Source: Phaeovibrio sulfidiphilus (lineage in GTDB: Bacteria; Pseudomonadota; Alphaproteobacteria; Rhodospirillales; Rhodospirillaceae). From it: a stretch of DNA of 64,000 nt. Below the pieces are notes generated by a model, which saw only the letters and a list, made by a program, of their open reading frames with translations, was not told the origin of the DNA and did not search any database. Where the stretch lies: positions 496,001 to 560,000 of the forward strand of contig NZ_JACZHT010000001.1 in the NCBI RefSeq assembly GCF_014861485.1, in the 5' to 3' direction. This document shows positions 10,030-18,249 of the stretch, piece after piece (the stretch's first letter is position 1; each line of letters opens with the position of its first letter). The position numbers were made by a program, and so were the translations under genes.

Positions 10030-10399
10030 GGCTCTTGTCCCTCTCTTTCGCTTCCTTGCGGGCGATGGCAGCGCCCAAACCAACCGAGTCGTCGAGACCC
10101 TTCACCACGCGATAGGCGTTCATGACGCCGGCCGCGCCTCCCAGAAGGAGGCAGAGAACCATGGCAAAGGGCGCACTTCCCATCCACTTGTCCAGACCGT
10201 ATCCGAGCGCGCCGCCCACCGCGATGGTCGTCACCATTTCGACACTGATCCGCATCCCGAGACCGAGCCCGGATGGCCTTCCCGGTCCTTCGTCTTCGTC
10301 CTGAGTCTCCGCCGGTTCACCATTGGGCGGCAGGCCGCGCAAGGCTCTCAGACGGGCTTTGATCTCTTCGGGTCCCGGTGTCTGGTCCGTGTCTGGCAC
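10013..10399 (-). CDS. atpI: ATP synthase-associated protein AtpI
   Basis: AtpI is a small membrane protein encoded first in many atp operons and thought to help c-ring assembly or Mg2+ supply. The 128 residues have a charged N-terminus (EEIKARLRAL) and two membrane helices: SVEMVTTIAVGGALGYGLDKW and FAMVLCLLLGGAAGVMNAYR, the AtpI/AtpZ pattern. A GTG at 10399 is used as start because AGGAG sits 8 bases upstream, about 75 bases after the predicted transcription start. The frame is open upstream to 10672, but that part crosses the promoter and the neighbouring gene. Confidence 0.85.
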   Translation of the reverse strand: MPDTDQTPGPEEIKARLRALRGLPPNGEPAETQDEDEGPGRPSGLGLGMRISVEMVTTIAVGGALGYGLDKWMGSAPFAMVLCLLLGGAAGVMNAYRVVKGLDDSVGLGAAIARKEAKERDKSRGQSG

Positions 10400-10480
10400 T
10401 GGATCTGCTCCTAGGGTGGCCGGATAAGAGGACCCGGGCCGACAAAAAGAGCCCGGAGAGACCGAATAAAAATCCCGCGC

Positions 10481-10509
10481 AAAATACGGAGCCCGCTTCC
10501 GGGTGTCAA
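10481..10509 (-). promoter_or_regulatory. Predicted sigma-70 promoter of the atpIBEXF operon
   Basis: On the minus strand a perfect TTGACA (10509-10504), a 17-base spacer and TATTTT (10486-10481) precede atpI. Transcription would begin near 10474. Confidence 0.7.
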
Positions 10510-10553
10510 GTGATGCGAACCCGCGGGAAAGCGTTTCTTTGCGTCCGGTTTGC

Positions 10554-10994
10554 CTATTCGGGCTCCTCGCCAAAGCGAAGCAGGCAGCCGTCCGGGTCCA
10601 TGACATGGAACTCGCGCACGCCCCAGGGCATGGGGCCCAGGGCCCGAAAGCGGGTGGGGAGCTCAGTCGCAAAGACCCGCTCCCAGTAGGCGTCGATGCC
10701 CTCCACCGAGATGTAGACCGCGAGTCGGGTGCGGGTCAGGCGCTCCTCGTCGGGCGACTCGGCGCGGGTGAAGTGGATGGAATGGCCGTCGAAGGCAACC
10801 ACGCCGTAGGACGAGTCCTCCATGACGAACACCTCCTCGAAGCCCAGGTAGTGGACATAGAAGGCCACGGAAACCTCGACGTCACGGACGGCAAGAATCG
10901 GGCTGACGGAGACCACGGAAGAACGGCGGGGCACGGTCTGGATACTCCGGGCAGAGGACGGTTCGGGCAGGAAACGGCTCGGGCGATGCGCCAC
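10554..10994 (-). CDS. VOC-superfamily (glyoxalase/bleomycin-resistance-like) protein
   Basis: The 146-residue protein has the vicinal-oxygen-chelate beta-alpha-beta-beta-beta layout: SPILAVRDVEVSVAFYVHYLGF, then FDGHSIHFTRAESP, and REFHVMDPDGCLLRF at the end. The motif DPDG followed by a strand is typical, but it is single-domain and its substrate cannot be told from sequence. The first 25-30 residues before VSPILAV look poorly conserved, so the true start may be an internal GTG near there. It lies 57 bp after thpR on the same strand, and the atp promoter follows it. Confidence 0.75.
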   Translation of the reverse strand: MAHRPSRFLPEPSSARSIQTVPRRSSVVSVSPILAVRDVEVSVAFYVHYLGFEEVFVMEDSSYGVVAFDGHSIHFTRAESPDEERLTRTRLAVYISVEGIDAYWERVFATELPTRFRALGPMPWGVREFHVMDPDGCLLRFGEEPE

Positions 10995-11051
10995 GGGGTG
11001 ATCATGGGAGAAAAACGCCCCGCGCGCCAGGGTTTTACAGAGGCCCGGGCC

Positions 11052-11639
11052 TTACAGCGGCCAGGGATCGTCCGGGGCCACCACCGGGACAGCTCCCGCC
11101 CCGGCCCCCAGGGGGTAGACGGCCTCCTGCGTATAATGGGCGCCGCCGCGGGTCAGGACGCTGGAATAAAGCGAGAAGCTCTCCGCCCGGAAGCGGACAC
11201 TGGCCGCGAGATTGCGGGATTCGACAAAGTCCCTCAACCGGATCTCGTCGGGGTTCTTCAGGCGCGCCAGGGTGATGTGGGGCGTGTAGCGGCGCTTCTC
11301 CAGCTCCAGCCCCTGGGAGCGCAGAGCCGTGTCGATGCTGGCCTTCAGGCCCCGGAGCGCCCCGGAAAGCTCAACGCCGGCCCACAGGATCCGGGCCCGG
11401 TGGTCCTTTCCGAACACCCCCAGATCCCTCACCGAAACCTCGAACGGAGCCGCCCGGACCCGGGACAGGGCCGCATGGATGCCGTCGGCCACATCCTCGT
11501 CCACCTCTCCGATAAACCGTAACGTCAGGTGCAGGGCGTCGCCGTCCATCCAGGTCGCCCCCGGCAGAACAGCCGACAGATCCTCCAGGTGGTCACGAAC
11601 GGCCTCCGGAAGGGCAATCGCCGTAAAAAGGCGGATCAT
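11052..11639 (-). CDS. thpR: RNA 2',3'-cyclic phosphodiesterase (2'-5' RNA ligase family, ThpR)
   Basis: ThpR hydrolyses 2',3'-cyclic phosphate ends of RNA and can join 2'-5' ends. It belongs to the 2H phosphoesterase family. The two catalytic H-x-T motifs are present: HLT at residues 37-39 (HLTLRFIGE) and HIT in the second half (RYTPHITLARL). The product is 195 residues, and the ATG at 11639 (MIRLFTAIALP) is the standard N-terminus. Frames that extend further upstream run into the repeat-rich intergenic region. Confidence 0.93.
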   Translation of the reverse strand: MIRLFTAIALPEAVRDHLEDLSAVLPGATWMDGDALHLTLRFIGEVDEDVADGIHAALSRVRAAPFEVSVRDLGVFGKDHRARILWAGVELSGALRGLKASIDTALRSQGLELEKRRYTPHITLARLKNPDEIRLRDFVESRNLAASVRFRAESFSLYSSVLTRGGAHYTQEAVYPLGAGAGAVPVVAPDDPWPL

Positions 11640-11685
11640 GACGGACCTCCTCGAGGAAACAGACGATGGGGCGCCCCGGGATGCG

Positions 11686-11810
11686 GGGCAAGCGAGGCAG
11701 GCGACCGGAACCGGAGGCCCGGAAACACTCTGCCGGGGCCGGGCGACCGGAACCCGGCAGCGGGAGCCGGGCAAGCGGGGCACGCAACCGGAACCAGAGA
11801 CCCGGAAACA
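11686..11810. repeat. Imperfect 42-bp direct repeat, spacing 83 bp
   Basis: The segment starting GGGCAAGCGAGGC at 11686 recurs at 11769 as GGGCAAGCGGGGC. Both continue with a near-identical ACCGGAACC-AGA/GGC-CCCGGAAACA block. Confidence 0.85.
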
Positions 11811-12400
11811 GATCGGATCACGGCGCCGGCAGGCACCGGCGGACGAACACCAGAACCGGCGAGGCCCAGCTTGGTCCTGTGACCCGGTCCGGTCAACCCC
11901 GCTCATGCGCCGAAGCCCGCGCCGCCCCAGGCTTCCCGCGCCGCGCCATGCTTCCCGGGCCGCCCCATGCGTCCCGGAGCAACCCCATGCTCCCGGTCCG
12001 CCCCATGCCGCCGTGGCACCCCGCGCGCATACTTCCCGGGGCAGCACCTGACATTCCCGACGTCGCACCACCACGCTTTCCCCTATATCGCCTGAGCCCG
12101 CCCCCTGTGTCGCGTGGCCGCCCCTTTCTGTGGCCCGTGCGCCCCCGTCTCCTGCTGCCTCACCGATCCCACTTCACGTCCCCTCACCCCCTCGCCCCGC
12201 CTTACCGAGCACCCTCTCACGCCATCCCACGCCGATGCTGCGAGGGCACCCCCGCCCCATGCGTCCCCGGCTGCCCCGCCCACACCTTTTCTATAATGCA
12301 CTCAGCGGACGTCTTTATCAGGAAACCCGGAGGCGGCCCGCCCCACATGAGGGGCACAAAGGGCTGCCTCCGCCGCCCCCCGGGCCCCACGCCACGCCCC

Positions 12401-12601
12401 CAGGCATCGGCCCGGCCACCGGGTCCGCGGGCCCCAAGCGCGCCGCCACGCTCCACACCTGCACTCAGCGACCCGCCCGCTTGCACCGCCCCCCGGCCCC
12501 CAGGCATCGGCCCCGGCCACCGGCTCCGCGGACCCCACGCGCGCCGCCACGCTCCACACCTGCACTCAACGCCCCGCCCGCTTGCACCGCCCCCCCGGCC
12601 C
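12401..12601. repeat. Two tandem copies of a 100-bp repeat
   Basis: Copies start with CAGGCATCGG at 12401 and 12501 and share the internal blocks GCGCCGCCACGCTCCACACC and CCCGCCCGCTTGCACCGC. They differ at only a few positions, so the duplication is recent. Confidence 0.93.
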
Positions 12602-12883
12602 CGGCCCCCCGGGCCGGTCCCCGCTCCGGACAGGCCACCCGGCTCCCGGGCCGACGTGCACCCCCAGACGGACCCGGCACCCCCCGCATCCGCCCCCAGC
12701 CCCCCGGTCCACACCCCGATCCGGCCGGCGCCGCACCCGAGTCCCGCGTCGTTTTCGCTTGCCTTTCGGGCACAGCTGTGCGCTCTATCGCCCCTTGTGA
12801 CACCCCGGGCGCCAGGACCTCCGGGGCTTTCCCTGCTGGCGCGCTGCCTTGACCGCTTTGTTGAACAAGCCGGAGATATGCCC

Positions 12884-13399
12884 ATGAATGCGCCGATTCG
12901 CACCGCCCCTGCGGCTCCCCTGTGCGGGATCATCATGGGGAGCCAGTCGGACTGGCCTGTGATGCGCCACGCCTGGGACATCCTCCAGGCCCTGAACGTC
13001 CCCGCAGAAAAGTGCATCGTCTCGGCTCACCGGACGCCGCAGAGGCTGTACGACTACGCCACCACCGCCCGCGAGCGCGGCCTGCACGTGATCATCGCGG
13101 GCGCCGGCGGGGCCGCCCACCTGCCCGGGATGGTGTCCTCCATGACCACGCTCCCGGTTCTCGGGGTTCCGGTGGAGTCCCGGGCGCTGTCCGGGCTCGA
13201 CTCGCTGCTGTCCATCGTGCAGATGCCCGCGGGCGTGCCGGTCGGCACCCTTGCCATCGGCAAGGCGGGCGCCGTGAACGCCGGACTTCTTGCGGCCTCC
13301 ATTCTGGTTCCCCACGTGGAGGGGCTGGACGCCCGTCTCGCCGCCTGGCGCGAGGCCCAGACCCGCGCCGTGGCCATGGAGCCGGAGGATCTGGAGTGA
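12884..13399 (+). CDS. purE: 5-(carboxyamino)imidazole ribonucleotide mutase PurE
   Basis: PurE moves the carboxyl of N5-CAIR to C4, giving CAIR in purine synthesis. The 171 residues begin with a short variable arm and then [14 protein letters not shown], the class I PurE active-site loop with Ser and Asp, followed by [13 protein letters not shown] and [12 protein letters not shown]. The ATG at 12884 is preferred because GGAG is 8 bases upstream; another ATG at 12878 is too close to it. purK follows after 20 bp, so N5-CAIR formed by PurK is used directly by its neighbour. Confidence 0.95.
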   Translation: MNAPIRTAPAAPLCGIIMGSQSDWPVMRHAWDILQALNVPAEKCIVSAHRTPQRLYDYATTARERGLHVIIAGAGGAAHLPGMVSSMTTLPVLGVPVESRALSGLDSLLSIVQMPAGVPVGTLAIGKAGAVNAGLLAASILVPHVEGLDARLAAWREAQTRAVAMEPEDLE

Positions 13400-13419
13400 A
13401 GCGGGCCGGAGGATCGGAC

Positions 13420-14514
13420 ATGACAAACGCGGACCTGTGCGGCGGACAGACGGTGCTCGGCATCATCGGCGGAGGCCAGCTGGGCCGCATGACCGCCCTC
13501 GCCGCCGCGCGCCTGGGCGTGCGCACCCACATCTTCACACCGGAGACGGACAGCCCCGCCTCCCAGGTGGCGGAAAAGACCATCGTCGCCGCCTATGATG
13601 ACACCGCCGCCCTGAAGGACTTTGCCTCGGGCGTGGACGTGATCACCCTGGAGTTCGAGAACATCCCGGCTCCGACCATGGAGTTCCTGTCCGGGCTTCG
13701 GACCGTGCGCCCCAACGCCCGCGCGCTGGAGCTGTCCCAGGACCGCCGCCACGAGAAGGACTACTTCCGCTCCCTGGGCGTGGCGACCCCCCGCTGGCTG
13801 CCCATCCTGAACGCGGGCGAGCTGGTGCAGGCCATGGAGTTCCTGAACGGCCCCGCCATTCTGAAAACCGCCCGCTTCGGCTACGACGGCAAGGGCCAGG
13901 CCCGGGTCCGCCCGGACAGCGACCTGGAGGCCGCCTGGAACTCCCTGGGCGGTGTCCCCTGCGTCCTGGAGGAGTTCGTCCCCTTTGAAAGCGAGATCTC
14001 CGTCGTGGTGGCCCGCAAGGCCAACGGCGAGACCGCCGCCTTCAACCCGGCCATGAACGTGCACCGGGACGGCATCTTGCGGACCTCGACCTTCCCGGCT
14101 CCGGAAATGGACGTGGCCCTGATCGAGCAGGCCCAGGACATCACCCGGACCATCGCCGGAGCCATGGACCTGGTCGGCCTTCTGGCGGTGGAGTTCTTCA
14201 AGACCGCGGACGGCCGCCTGCTGGCCAACGAGATGGCCCCCCGGCCCCACAACTCGGCCCACTGGACCATGGACGCCTGCCATACGGACCAGTTCGAGCA
14301 GTTTGTCCGGGCGGTTCTCGACCTGCCGCTGGGGGATCCGTCGGCCTACCGCCACATGCGCATGACAAACCTGATCGGCGACGACATCAACGCCGTTCCC
14401 GGCTACCTGGCCAATCCGCAGGCCCGCATCCACCTGTACGGCAAGACCGAGTGCCGTCCGGGCCGGAAGATGGGGCATGTGAACGAGCCCCTGCCCCGAA
14501 CCCTGGCGGAATGA
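13420..14514 (+). CDS. purK: N5-carboxyaminoimidazole ribonucleotide synthase PurK
   Basis: PurK uses ATP and bicarbonate to carboxylate AIR. It is an ATP-grasp enzyme of 364 residues with N-terminal VLGIIGGGQLGRM, the central ATP-binding strand ILKTARFGYDGKGQ, and the active-site block EMAPRPHNSAHWTMDAC. A clear GGAGGA lies 7 bases before the ATG. Its stop overlaps the mutY start (ATGA), so both are likely translated from one mRNA with purE. Confidence 0.96.
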   Translation: MTNADLCGGQTVLGIIGGGQLGRMTALAAARLGVRTHIFTPETDSPASQVAEKTIVAAYDDTAALKDFASGVDVITLEFENIPAPTMEFLSGLRTVRPNARALELSQDRRHEKDYFRSLGVATPRWLPILNAGELVQAMEFLNGPAILKTARFGYDGKGQARVRPDSDLEAAWNSLGGVPCVLEEFVPFESEISVVVARKANGETAAFNPAMNVHRDGILRTSTFPAPEMDVALIEQAQDITRTIAGAMDLVGLLAVEFFKTADGRLLANEMAPRPHNSAHWTMDACHTDQFEQFVRAVLDLPLGDPSAYRHMRMTNLIGDDINAVPGYLANPQARIHLYGKTECRPGRKMGHVNEPLPRTLAE

Positions 14515-15686
14515 CGCCGGAACGCCGCGCCCTTGCCGACGCCCGGGACCGCCTGGGCCGGGACATGCTGGCGTGGTACGACCGCAACGGACGGGATCTG
14601 CCCTGGCGCGTGAAGGGCGGACCCCACCCGGACCCCTACCGGGTCTGGCTGTCCGAGGTCATGCTCCAGCAGACCACCGTCGCGGCCGTCCGGGACTATT
14701 ACCGCACCTTCCTGACCCTCTGGCCCACCGTGACCGACCTGGCCAGCGCCTCGCTGGACGAGGTTCTGGCCCGCTGGGCGGGTCTGGGCTACTACGCCCG
14801 GGCCCGGAACCTCCACGCCTGCGCCCGGCACGTCGCCTTCGAGCGCGCCGGCGCGTTCCCCGAGACCGAGGCCGAGTTGCGCACCCTTCCCGGAATCGGC
14901 GCCTATACGGCGGCGGCCATCGCCTCCATCGGCTTCGGACACCGGGCCGTGGTGGTGGACGGCAACGTGGAGCGGATCATGGCCCGGATGTTTGCCGAGA
15001 CCCGGCCCCGTCCGGGAGTGCGCAAAACCCTGGGAGACTATGCCGCCGCCCTCACGCCGGACGGGCGCCCGGGCGACTACGCCCAGGCCCTGATGGACCT
15101 GGGGTCTCTGGTCTGTACCCCGCGCTCGCCCCGCTGCGCCGAGTGCCCCTGGACACACGACTGCCTGGGGAAAAAGGCCGGGATCGCGGCAGACCTGCCC
15201 GCGAAGGCGCCGAAAGTGGACAAGCCCGTGCGCCGGGGAGTGGCCTTCGTGCTGGAGCGTGACGATGGCCGGATCCTGCTCCGGCGCCGGCCCGAGTCCG
15301 GCCTTCTGGGCGCCATGATGGAGGTGCCGTCCACAGACTGGCGCTCCGATGCCTGGGACACTGCCGAGGCCCTGCCCCACGCCCCGACCCTGGCCGCGTG
15401 GACCCCGGTGCCCGGCTGCGTGCGCCACACCTTCAGCCATTTCCATCTGGAACTGTCCGTCCTTCGGGCCCGGACCGCCAGTGGCACCAATGTGGAGGGC
15501 ACCTGGGCCGATCCGGCCCGGCTGGACGACCACGCCCTGCCCGCCGTGATGCTCAAGGTTCTGACGCTGGCCTTTGGACCCGCAGGCACGGCCTCGGGCG
15601 GCGACGCAGGCTCGGACTTGGGCTCGAGCTCGAGCTCGGACTCGGCCACGGAAGCCGGATCCCGGGCCCGGGCGGGAACACACTAG
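14511..15686 (+). CDS. mutY: Adenine DNA glycosylase MutY
   Basis: MutY removes adenine mispaired with 8-oxoguanine. The 391 residues show catalytic Glu49 in WLSEVMLQQTT, the helix-hairpin-helix LPGIGAYTAAAI with Asp150 after VVV, and the [4Fe-4S] ligands Cys202, Cys209, Cys212 and Cys218 (C-X6-C-X2-C-X5-C). The C-terminal NUDIX-like domain recognises 8-oxoG (RILLRRRPESGLLGAMMEVP). The last 30 residues are a Gly/Ser/Asp tail coded by a CTCGAG-type simple repeat. The start overlaps purK by four bases. Confidence 0.96.
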   Translation: MTPERRALADARDRLGRDMLAWYDRNGRDLPWRVKGGPHPDPYRVWLSEVMLQQTTVAAVRDYYRTFLTLWPTVTDLASASLDEVLARWAGLGYYARARNLHACARHVAFERAGAFPETEAELRTLPGIGAYTAAAIASIGFGHRAVVVDGNVERIMARMFAETRPRPGVRKTLGDYAAALTPDGRPGDYAQALMDLGSLVCTPRSPRCAECPWTHDCLGKKAGIAADLPAKAPKVDKPVRRGVAFVLERDDGRILLRRRPESGLLGAMMEVPSTDWRSDAWDTAEALPHAPTLAAWTPVPGCVRHTFSHFHLELSVLRARTASGTNVEGTWADPARLDDHALPAVMLKVLTLAFGPAGTASGGDAGSDLGSSSSSDSATEAGSRARAGTH

Positions 15687-15784
15687 AGGGACGCGGCTCC
15701 CCGGGCCGTGAGGCCTGGAGCGGGGCAGGGGCGAAGTGCCGACCCCACCGACATTTTTTCAAGAAACAAACACCCGTCTGCCAT

Positions 15785-16050
15785 GATTAGGCCATGAAGT
15801 CCTGCTCTAATAAGACTGTCAGACACGTGGAGAAAGCCTCATACAGCTTCCGTTTCCCTCCCGGAAGAGAGCGCCTTCTTCAAGACGGGGTCTCCCCTTT
15901 TTCTATGGCCGAAAAGGGGAGACAAAACCAAGACGCGGATTTTCCCTCCGCAAGACCGTCGATGCCCGGGGATCTCTAGCCCGTCCTCGGCACATCGGCA
16001 CACATAAGCCTCCCGTATCGCTCCGGATCCGGGAGGTTTGTTGTTTCTGG
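15785..16050 (+). ncRNA. Candidate small RNA of unknown class
   Basis: A stretch of lower GC contains a 12-base-pair inverted repeat GTCTCCCCTTTT/AAAAGGGGAGAC at about 15889-15922. It ends with a CCTCCCG...CGGGAGG stem followed by TTTGTTGTTT (about 16009-16048), which looks like a terminator on the plus strand. A 61-codon frame (15794-15979) exists but has no ribosome site or familiar sequence. I do not recognise an Rfam class. Confidence 0.25.
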
Positions 16051-16091
16051 ACCCCTGACATACCCCATTTCCGCCCCGCCGCACGGCCCGC

Positions 16092-16446
16092 CGATCCGGG
16101 TGCCCGCTGGACTGAGGGCGCCCCTCTCCCGGGCTCACCGACGACGACACGGAAAAATCAACGTCCCACTCACCGGAACTGCCGGACGGAGGGGCCGCGC
16201 GCGGGCGCACCCTGCCGCACCGAAGCACTGGGCGCGAACGCCACCCCAGGCTCGCGGCACGCCCCAACAGGTCACAAACCCGATCGGGGTACCCGCTGGA
16301 GTGAGGGCGCCCCTCTCCCGGGTTCACCGACGACGACACGGCAAAACCAACGTCTCACTCCCCGGAACTGCCGGACGGAGGGGCCGCGCGCGGGCGCACC
16401 CTGCCGCGCCGCAGGGCCGGGCGGGAACGCCACCGCAGACCCGGGC
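16092..16446. repeat. Two direct copies of a ~165-bp block, period 189 bp
   Basis: Copy 1 starts at 16092 (CGATCCGGGTGCCCGCTGGA) and copy 2 at 16281 (CGATCGGGGTACCCGCTGGA). Both share GAGGGCGCCCCTCTCCCGGG, ACCGACGACGACACGG and GAACTGCCGGACGGAGGGGC in the same order. Confidence 0.93.
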
Positions 16447-16585
16447 CCATCCCCGGCCCCCAGCCGGAACGCGCAGGGTCAGCCGTCAGCCAGCCCAGCG
16501 CCCCCTGGCCCCACACCGCCGGGTCAGCCGTCCCCCCGCCCGCCAGCCCAGCGCCCCGGATCCCGGGGCGCGTCGTGCCGGGCCG

Positions 16586-18229
16586 TTACGGCCGGGTCCG
16601 CTCGTAGGTGGTTTCCACGTTGTAGGCCCTCGCCAGATCCCGGGCCGAGTTGGACAGGGTGAGCCCCAGCGTGTCCAGGTCCATGGCTCCGTCCCCCGCG
16701 TCCGCACTGAAGCGGAACCGGGCCGGAGACTGAAGGAAACTCCGCGCCGCGCCCGCCAGCTGGGTTCCACGCTGCTCGCCCAGCACCAGGACAGCGGACT
16801 GCCCGATATCCCCGCCGGGCTCGAAGCGCGCGATCAGCTCGGGCCGGGTGGTCTTCCCCAGCCCCAGGGCAAAGTCGATGAGCGAGGCCGTCGAGGGGCC
16901 CGCATCCAGCTCCACCAGCGCGCCCCGGATTTTCACCGAGTTGATGAAACGCTCCTGGTGCTCGGCCAGATCCGACAGGGTGCCCCGGTCCACGTTGGAC
17001 AGGTCCAGGCGCCCCCGGAACACCCCCAGGGGGCCCAGGTCCGCGGTCATGGGACCGAACAGGAACAGGCGCCGGTCCTCGTCCAGGGCATGGCGCCACT
17101 CCAGGCTGATGGGCAGGGCCGTCAGGCGGTTGGCCTTGAGGTAGCGCCCGATGTCGCCCTCGCGCACCGAGTCGGGCAGAAGCGCCCAGGGCAGCACCAG
17201 GCCCTGGACCCCGAGGGTCATGCGGACCGGAAAGTTGCTGCTGCTGTCCAGATCGACCATGAAGAAGCGCCCGATCTCCAGGGGCCGCGCGTCAAGCCGG
17301 GCCCGGATGCCGTCCACAGACAGGGCGCTCAGTCCGAAAAAGTCCACATCCAGCCGGGCCTGCCGGTAGATGTTGCCGCCGGTGCGCTGGAACCAGTCGA
17401 GCGCCCGGCCCGGCTCCAGCCCGGACAGGGAGAGCTGCCGCACCGCCAGGTCCGCATTCCCCCGGACCGCCGAGAACCCGTCGGCCTGGAGCGTCCCGAT
17501 CTGCCCCTGCCGGATGGCATCGATCTCCAGACGGTCCAGAGCCACGCGCACGTCCCGCGCGGCGTCGGCGTCCGGGGAAGCAGCGGGTGCAGCGGCGGAC
17601 GGGCGCGGAGGCTTCGGCTCCGCGGGGGACAGGTCCGCCTGAAGGGACTCGAGGACAATCGTCCCTACATCCAGCGTTCGGAACACCGGACCGGACAGCG
17701 CGGCCGGGCGGTTGCGCGCCAGATCCATCAGGGGCGGAACCCGGAGCCCGTCGACCTCCAGCCGGTCCAGGGACAGGGACGCCCGGGCACCCCCGGACGC
17801 GGTCTTCCCGCCCGAAGCCCCGGCGGCCTGCCCGCCTGAAACCGATGCGGCCTGCCCGCCTGAAACCGATGCGGCCTGCCCGCCTGACACGGTCGCACTC
17901 AGCCCCCGGAGCTCGATATCGATGGCGTCCAGGGACCGGCCGCGGAACCGGGGCATTCCCGCGCGGATCCGGTCAACCTGCACGTCCAGCCCCTTTTGGG
18001 GATCGCGCAGGTGCACATCCTCCAAAGAGGCGGACAGGCTGAACGGGTGAAGGGAAAAGGCCCCGTAATCGAGCCGGGATCCCGGAGACAGCGCCCGCGT
18101 CACCGAGGCAAAGACGCTGTCGAGCTTCTTCCGGACCAGACGCTCAGCAACAAGGGAGCCACCGATCGCGAGCGTGCCTGCAAGACAGAGAAGAACAAGC
18201 AGTCCGATCAGCAGTTTTTTTGAACGCAT
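16586..18229 (-). CDS. Membrane-anchored protein of unknown function, AsmA-like style
   Basis: The 547-residue product has one N-terminal membrane helix (KLLIGLLVLLCLAGTLAIGGSLV, about 5-27) and a large exported domain of repeated beta-type segments (LEDVHLRDPQKGLDVQVDRI, LSLDRLEVDGLRVPPL). This is the look of AsmA/DUF748-like envelope proteins, but I do not recognise the exact family. Residues around 113-145 hold tandem octapeptides (SGGQAAxV), a slippage-made insertion. It follows the related gene at 18250-19983 by only 20 bp and ends in a short EXXXP-like tail. The pair probably acts together in the periplasm; the role is unknown. Confidence 0.7.
   Translation of the reverse strand: MRSKKLLIGLLVLLCLAGTLAIGGSLVAERLVRKKLDSVFASVTRALSPGSRLDYGAFSLHPFSLSASLEDVHLRDPQKGLDVQVDRIRAGMPRFRGRSLDAIDIELRGLSATVSGGQAASVSGGQAASVSGGQAAGASGGKTASGGARASLSLDRLEVDGLRVPPLMDLARNRPAALSGPVFRTLDVGTIVLESLQADLSPAEPKPPRPSAAAPAASPDADAARDVRVALDRLEIDAIRQGQIGTLQADGFSAVRGNADLAVRQLSLSGLEPGRALDWFQRTGGNIYRQARLDVDFFGLSALSVDGIRARLDARPLEIGRFFMVDLDSSSNFPVRMTLGVQGLVLPWALLPDSVREGDIGRYLKANRLTALPISLEWRHALDEDRRLFLFGPMTADLGPLGVFRGRLDLSNVDRGTLSDLAEHQERFINSVKIRGALVELDAGPSTASLIDFALGLGKTTRPELIARFEPGGDIGQSAVLVLGEQRGTQLAGAARSFLQSPARFRFSADAGDGAMDLDTLGLTLSNSARDLARAYNVETTYERTRP
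17825..17896. repeat. Three tandem 24-bp units inside the coding region
   Basis: Units begin with GGCCTGCCCGCCTGA at 17825, 17849 and 17873. They encode the octapeptide repeat SGGQAAxx of the gene on the minus strand and keep the frame. Confidence 0.92.
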
Positions 18230-18249
18230 CGATGGCTCCCCTCCCGACG

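Larger units (their letters stand above)
11640..12883. other. 1.2 kb C-rich, repeat-containing non-coding region
   Basis: No gene with a recognisable domain is seen on either strand; frames translate to Pro/Ala/Arg-rich sequence. The plus strand is strikingly C-rich from about 11900 to 12860. It contains a 42-bp direct repeat and a two-copy 100-bp tandem repeat (listed separately). A TATAAT at 12292-12297 has no convincing -35. Confidence 0.6.
15687..16585. other. 0.9 kb intergenic region with repeats and hairpins
   Basis: No recognisable gene. The first 350 bp are less GC-rich than the surroundings and carry two hairpins (see the candidate transcript). The second half is a duplicated block of about 165 bp. 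Confidence 0.6.

Noticed and set aside
12217-13017. Minus-strand frame in the C-rich region
   Set aside because: Composition follows the repeat DNA, it crosses the purE start antisense and shows no family similarity.
15794-15979. 61-codon frame in the region after mutY
   Set aside because: No ribosome site, overlaps a strong hairpin, and composition does not look protein-like.
15839-16339. 166-codon minus-strand frame over the duplicated block
   Set aside because: It translates the repeat twice with Ser/Gly/Arg-rich sequence and has no family features.
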